Positions 6,870 through 9,671 of a stretch of DNA of 9,671 nt are shown one piece after another. The stretch is from an uncultured Cellvibrio sp. (GTDB lineage Bacteria > Pseudomonadota > Gammaproteobacteria > Pseudomonadales > Cellvibrionaceae). Location of the stretch: contig CAMPIG010000156.1 in NCBI GenBank assembly GCA_946886255.1, positions 1 to 9,671 on the forward strand, read 5' to 3'. Both the position numbers and the translations under genes were made by a program. The notes beneath the pieces were generated by a model. The model ran no database searches, was not told the DNA's origin, and saw only the letters and a program-made list of their open reading frames with translations. Position 1 is the stretch's first letter; each line of letters opens with the position of its first letter.

Positions 6870-6890
6870 GCACTGAATTTACTTCAGTGC
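6870..6890. repeat. Perfect 8-bp hairpin between the SnoaL-like and second DGPF genes
   Basis: GCACTGAA (6870-6877) and TTCAGTGC (6883-6890) are exact reverse complements around a 5-base loop, in the 106-base gap 6831-6936. On the plus strand no T-run follows, so it is not an intrinsic terminator of operon B. It could be an mRNA-processing or stabilising element within the operon. On the minus strand it is followed by T-rich sequence, but no minus-strand gene lies there. No TGTCGA-type promoter is visible in this gap. Confidence 0.6.
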
Positions 6891-6936
6891 AAACTGACAA
6901 CCTGCAATAACCAATGATCAATTTACAGGACACGTT

Positions 6937-7293
6937 ATGAAATACCTTTGTCTCGTTTATTACGATGAAAATGTTATCAATGCCATGTCTCCCCAAGAGT
7001 GGGAGTCGCTCAACAAGGAATGTATTGCCTGTGGCGATGACCTGCGCAGCACTGGCCACTTTCTCGGTGGCAACGCGCTGCAACCAGTAAATACCGCTAC
7101 TACCTTACGCGTCCGCGACGGTAAGCCGCATGTTACCGACGGCCCCTTCGCTGAGACAAAAGAGCAATTAGCTGGCTTTTATTTATTAGAAGCCGAGAAT
7201 CTCGATCAGGTGATCCAGCTCGCAGGTAAAATTCCACCTGCACGACTTGGTAGCATCGAGATTCGTCCCATTCGAGAATTGCATCCTGAGTAA
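6937..7293 (+). CDS. DGPF/YCII-related domain protein, copy 2 (operon B)
   Basis: This 118-residue paralogue of the operon A protein has the same start (MKYLCL.YYDE), the same TDGPFAETKEQLAG block with DGPF at 68-71, and a shared PPAR...E.RPIRE ending. The two align without gaps over 118 positions, about 60% identical by eye, which implies an old duplication. The surrounding upstream sequence differs: the recognisable ribosome binding site is only a weak AGGA (ACAGGACACGTT before the ATG). It sits 106 bases after the SnoaL-like gene and 30 bases before the GyrI-like gene. Read-through from the operon B promoter is the most likely source of its transcript. Function unknown beyond the ECF42 association. 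Confidence 0.92.
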   Translation: MKYLCLVYYDENVINAMSPQEWESLNKECIACGDDLRSTGHFLGGNALQPVNTATTLRVRDGKPHVTDGPFAETKEQLAGFYLLEAENLDQVIQLAGKIPPARLGSIEIRPIRELHPE

Positions 7294-7323
7294 CCAGGCT
7301 GCAATAAGCCCAGGAGAAACGAT

Positions 7324-7830
7324 ATGACAATGTCCTCTGCAACTCGCATAGAACCTGCACGCGTTGAACAGAAAGGCACTATGCATATCGCCGGTCTACG
7401 TCTGCGGCTTGATGATAAAGCTATGTACAAGATACCCGAACTTTGGCAACAACTCACGCCGCACCTGGGTAAGATTTCATCGCAAATTGGGAATGCGGAT
7501 TATGGTTTATGCATCCGTGTCGATGACAGTAATAACTGTTTTGATTATCTGGCCGGCATGGAAATAAAGGACCGTTCCGGCGTGCCAGTGGAATGGTCTG
7601 AGATAACAATACCAGAGCAGGAGTACGCCGTATTTTCTCACCAACACCATGTGTCGCAATTGCGCCAAACCATTCATCATATCTTCGATCAATGGCTGCC
7701 TGAATCAGATTATTCTCATGCTGTTGGTGGCGCAGCACGGGTGCATTTTTTTGAGCGTTACGGTGAAGGTTTTAATCCGCAGACAGGTACCGGTGATATT
7801 GAAATTTGGTTACCCGTTAAACCCAAGTAA
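7324..7830 (+). CDS. GyrI-like small-molecule-binding domain protein (AraC effector-binding type)
   Basis: The 168-residue protein matches the stand-alone GyrI-like/AraC effector-binding family. Seen features are RIEPARVEQKGTMHIAGLRLRL at the start, the central YGLCIRVDDSNNCFDYLAGMEI, a VPVEWSEITIPEQEYAVFSHQHHVSQLRQTIHHIFDQWLPES segment, and HFFERYGEGFNPQTGTGDIEIWLPVKPK at the end. The family folds as two SH2-like repeats around a cavity that binds drug-like molecules; related domains sense drugs in multidrug regulators. There is no helix-turn-helix, so it is not itself a DNA-binding regulator. AGGAG 7 bases before the ATG at 7324 selects this start over Met3. It lies 30 bases after the DGPF gene and 35 bases before the DUF899 start, clearly one operon. 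The ligand is unknown; sequestration or hydrolysis of a toxic small molecule is possible. Confidence 0.88.
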   Translation: MTMSSATRIEPARVEQKGTMHIAGLRLRLDDKAMYKIPELWQQLTPHLGKISSQIGNADYGLCIRVDDSNNCFDYLAGMEIKDRSGVPVEWSEITIPEQEYAVFSHQHHVSQLRQTIHHIFDQWLPESDYSHAVGGAARVHFFERYGEGFNPQTGTGDIEIWLPVKPK

Positions 7831-7865
7831 AGTTTCAGCAATTCATCTTCAACAGGAGAATGATC

Positions 7866-8606
7866 ATGACTGACAACATCAAAAATCCCCACGTGGTATC
7901 CCGTGAAGAATGGTTGGTCGCGCGCAAAGCGCATCTGCAAAAAGAAAAAGAGTTTACACATTTACGTGATCAGTTGAGCGCTGATCGTCGAGCATTGCCG
8001 TGGGTAAAGGTTGACAAGGAATACATATTCGAAGGCCCACAAGGTAAAGAAACCCTGAGCGATTTATTCAACGGCCGCAGCCAATTAGTGGTTTACCATT
8101 TTATGTTCGCCCCCGGCTGGGAACAGGGGTGCGATGGCTGTTCATTTTTAGCCGATCATTTTGATGGACCCAACCTGCACCTTCCCCATCACGATGTCAC
8201 CTTGCTTGCAGTATCGCGTGCGCCCTGGCAAGAATTTCAGGCATTCAAGAAACGCATGGGTTGGCAATTCAAATGGGTTTCCTCATTCGGCAGCGACTTT
8301 AACTACGATTACCACGTCAGCCCCAGTGAAGCCGAAGTAGCGGCGGGCAAGATGTATTACAACTATGAAGAACAAGAGGGCGAACCTGGTGAGGGCCCTG
8401 GTTTCAGTGTGTTTTATAAAGACAAGGCGGGCAATATTTTCCACACTTATTCCGCCTACGCGCGCGGCGGCGACATTCTGATTAATACCTATAATTTTCT
8501 GGATCTTACGCCGAAGGGTCGCAATGAAGAGGAGATCATGGATTGGATGCGACTTCACGATGAATATGAAGATGCCCAACCAACTAAGGACGCCTGTTGT
8601 CATTGA
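7866..8606 (+). CDS. DUF899 thioredoxin-like protein, last gene of operon B
   Basis: The protein has 246 residues from the ATG at 7866. An in-frame ATG at 7860 lies only 1 base after AGGAG (7854-7858), whereas 7866 lies 7 bases after it, as in the other operon B genes, so 7866 is the better start. Features are NPHVVSREEWLVARKAHL.KEKEFTHLRDQL at the N-terminus, then a thioredoxin-fold segment with LVVYHFMFAPGWEQGCDGCSF, placing a CxxC at residues 89 and 92. After this come AVSRAPWQEFQAFKKRMGW and FSVFYKDKAGNIFHTYSAYARG. It ends with a second cysteine pair (C244-C245, DACCH). DUF899 proteins are annotated as thioredoxin-family but have no established substrate. A redox role is inferred from the CxxC. 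No signal peptide is seen. Confidence 0.92.
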   Translation: MTDNIKNPHVVSREEWLVARKAHLQKEKEFTHLRDQLSADRRALPWVKVDKEYIFEGPQGKETLSDLFNGRSQLVVYHFMFAPGWEQGCDGCSFLADHFDGPNLHLPHHDVTLLAVSRAPWQEFQAFKKRMGWQFKWVSSFGSDFNYDYHVSPSEAEVAAGKMYYNYEEQEGEPGEGPGFSVFYKDKAGNIFHTYSAYARGGDILINTYNFLDLTPKGRNEEEIMDWMRLHDEYEDAQPTKDACCH

Positions 8607-8610
8607 GTTT

Positions 8611-8650
8611 GCAAAACAGACGCCTGTCATTCGAACAGACGTCTGTTTGC
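8611..8650. terminator. Hairpin between convergent genes, putative bidirectional terminator
   Basis: The 46 bases between the two convergent stop codons are almost filled by a stem-loop. Bases 8611-8627 pair with 8635-8650 in about 15 pairs, with one bulged A and one mismatch, around the 7-base loop CATTCGA. No clean T-run follows on either strand, so efficiency as an intrinsic terminator is uncertain. The right half is also a perfect 14-bp palindrome (AACAGACGTCTGTT, 8634-8647). A near copy (AACAGACGCCTGT) lies 19 bases to its left. Confidence 0.6.
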
Positions 8651-8652
8651 AT

Positions 8653-9609
8653 TCAAGCCATCTCGGTACGAATCGTATCAAGCAGTTTTTTGGTTGCTCG
8701 AATACCGGCCTCTTCACTCAAGGTTTTACCCTCGTATTCAATTCCGATATAACCTTGGTAATTAGCCGCCCTCACCAGTTTTAACATCGCTCGGAAGTCG
8801 ATACTGCTTTCATTGCCCTGTTCATCAAAATCAAAACTTTTGGCACTCACCGCGCCGGCATAAGGCATCAGCTCCGCCACGCCTTTGTAGATATCGTATT
8901 GTTCAACACAGGGGGATTCCCACATATCGCCATCGCGACGGCGAACACAGAAGTTGCCGAAGTCCGGCATGGTGCCACAACGCGAGTGATCAACCGAACG
9001 CATCACATCGGTCAATAATTTTGCATCGGAAGAAAAACCGCCATGGTTTTCGACCAGAATATTGATATTGAAGTCCTCCGAGAATTCGCACAACGCGCGC
9101 AAAGTTTCGGTGGAGTATTTTTTCCATTCCGCTGCTGTTCCTTCGCCATGCAAGTTGATGCGTATTGCGGTGCAGTCGAGATCTCTGGCCGCTTCAATCC
9201 ATTTTTTATGCCCCTCTACAGCGGCAGCGCGAATCTGTTTATCGGCAGACGCCATCTCCGGTTCACCGTCTATCATGATCAGGGAATTCACGACACCGTT
9301 ATCTTCAGCACGCTGTTTGAGCTGTCGCAAAAACATTTGATCTTTGGCTTTATCCATAAAAAATTGATTTACGTATTCCACTGCACTTATGTCATAGGTT
9401 TTGCGCGCAACAACCGGAAAATCCAGCACCTTGATTTCTCCGGCAAACAACGCCTTGTGCAGTGACCACTGCGCCAGGGAAACCTCAAAATCAAAAGCCG
9501 GCGCAGTAACAGTGCCCGCTGTAGCAACACCCAGGGATGCGCTACCAATAAAACCTGCTGATGCAACAAGGAAGTGTCGGCGAGCGAGGGAAAATTCCGA
9601 AGAAGACAT
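8653..9609 (-). CDS. Tat-exported sugar phosphate isomerase/epimerase-like TIM-barrel protein
   Basis: From ATG 9609 the protein has 318 residues. It starts with a twin-arginine-type signal: SLARRHFLVASAGFIGSASLGVATA, with RR at 10-11 and a hydrophobic stretch after it. The GTG at 9639 would add 10 residues but has no ribosome binding site and moves the Tat motif inward, so 9609 is preferred. The mature part fits the xylose isomerase-like TIM barrel (AP endonuclease 2 superfamily). Strand-end motifs are AIRINLHGEG (about 148), NILVENHGG (E187, H189), TMPDFGNF (D216), AVSAKSFDFD (about 253-262) and IGIEYEG (E291, E293). The acidic and His residues are at the usual divalent-metal sites. A periplasmic role in sugar or sugar-acid isomerisation/epimerisation is inferred; the substrate is unknown. 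It is convergent with operon B and seems unrelated to it. Confidence 0.88.
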   Translation of the reverse strand: MSSSEFSLARRHFLVASAGFIGSASLGVATAGTVTAPAFDFEVSLAQWSLHKALFAGEIKVLDFPVVARKTYDISAVEYVNQFFMDKAKDQMFLRQLKQRAEDNGVVNSLIMIDGEPEMASADKQIRAAAVEGHKKWIEAARDLDCTAIRINLHGEGTAAEWKKYSTETLRALCEFSEDFNINILVENHGGFSSDAKLLTDVMRSVDHSRCGTMPDFGNFCVRRRDGDMWESPCVEQYDIYKGVAELMPYAGAVSAKSFDFDEQGNESSIDFRAMLKLVRAANYQGYIGIEYEGKTLSEEAGIRATKKLLDTIRTEMA

Positions 9610-9618
9610 AAGGATCGA

Positions 9619-9643
9619 CCTTGTGATTGTTATTGACACAAGG
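9619..9643. promoter_or_regulatory. Inverted repeat overlapping the leader and ribosome binding site of the TIM-barrel gene
   Basis: CCTTGTG (9619-9625) and CACAAGG (9637-9643) are perfect 7-bp reverse complements around 11 bases, ending 9 bases before the ATG at 9609. The AAGG that would serve as ribosome binding site is part of one arm. On the minus strand a -10-like TAGAAT (9649-9644) directly precedes it; any -35 would lie at or beyond the window edge. It could be a repressor operator over the transcription start, or an RNA hairpin covering the ribosome binding site if transcription begins further upstream. Confidence 0.5.
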
Positions 9644-9671
9644 ATTCTACTGGGGGGATGGACGACAGGAC

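Noticed and set aside
7516..7521. Another TGTCGA, inside the GyrI-like gene
   Set aside because: There is no CGAC or CGAT 17 bases downstream, and it is inside coding sequence with no gene start nearby.
7860..7865. ATG at 7860 as start of the DUF899 gene
   Set aside because: It is only 1 base after AGGAG; the ATG at 7866 has the normal 7-base spacing seen in the neighbouring genes.
8283..8717. 144-residue minus-strand frame spanning the end of the DUF899 gene and the convergent hairpin
   Set aside because: It overlaps two well-supported genes and has no recognisable features.

Overview
The window looks like chromosome of a Gram-negative gammaproteobacterium of roughly even base composition. 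Rhs polymorphic toxins, twin-arginine-exported sugar isomerase-like proteins and an ECF42-type sigma factor fit a Cellvibrio-like organism, but that placement is inference. All genes use strong AGGAG-type ribosome binding sites or recognisable weaker ones, and most sit in tight operons.

Region 1 (1-3707, minus strand) is one long open frame that runs off the left edge. It is a giant Rhs/YD-repeat polymorphic toxin: unusual N-terminus, DUF6531, Rhs cage, DP(x)GL self-cleavage motif, then the first 46 residues of the variable toxin tip. The tip is visibly AT-rich and contains a perfect 13-bp inverted repeat that overlaps an internal ATG.

Region 2 (about 3845-8606, plus strand) is an ECF42 regulatory island. 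A 411-residue ECF42 sigma factor is followed by two short operons. Operon A holds a DGPF/YCII protein and an exported or membrane-anchored SRPBCC protein. Operon B holds a SnoaL-like protein, a second DGPF/YCII protein, a GyrI-like ligand-binding protein and a DUF899 thioredoxin-like protein. Each operon is preceded by TGTCGA-N17-CGACT, which matches the promoter reported for ECF42 sigma factors, and each copy has an A7 tract 10-11 bases upstream. The sigma gene itself has only a housekeeping-like promoter. The simplest model is that the sigma factor is made constitutively, is controlled through its own C-terminal TPR-like extension, and switches on both operons together. Their products are small ligand-binding or redox folds, so a stress or xenobiotic response is plausible but not shown. 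Operon B has nearly seven copies of a 7-bp repeat growing out of its -10 element, which may vary in length.

Region 3 (8653-9609, minus strand) is a Tat-exported TIM-barrel protein of the sugar phosphate isomerase/epimerase family, convergent with operon B. A strong hairpin lies between the two, and an inverted repeat overlaps its leader and ribosome binding site.
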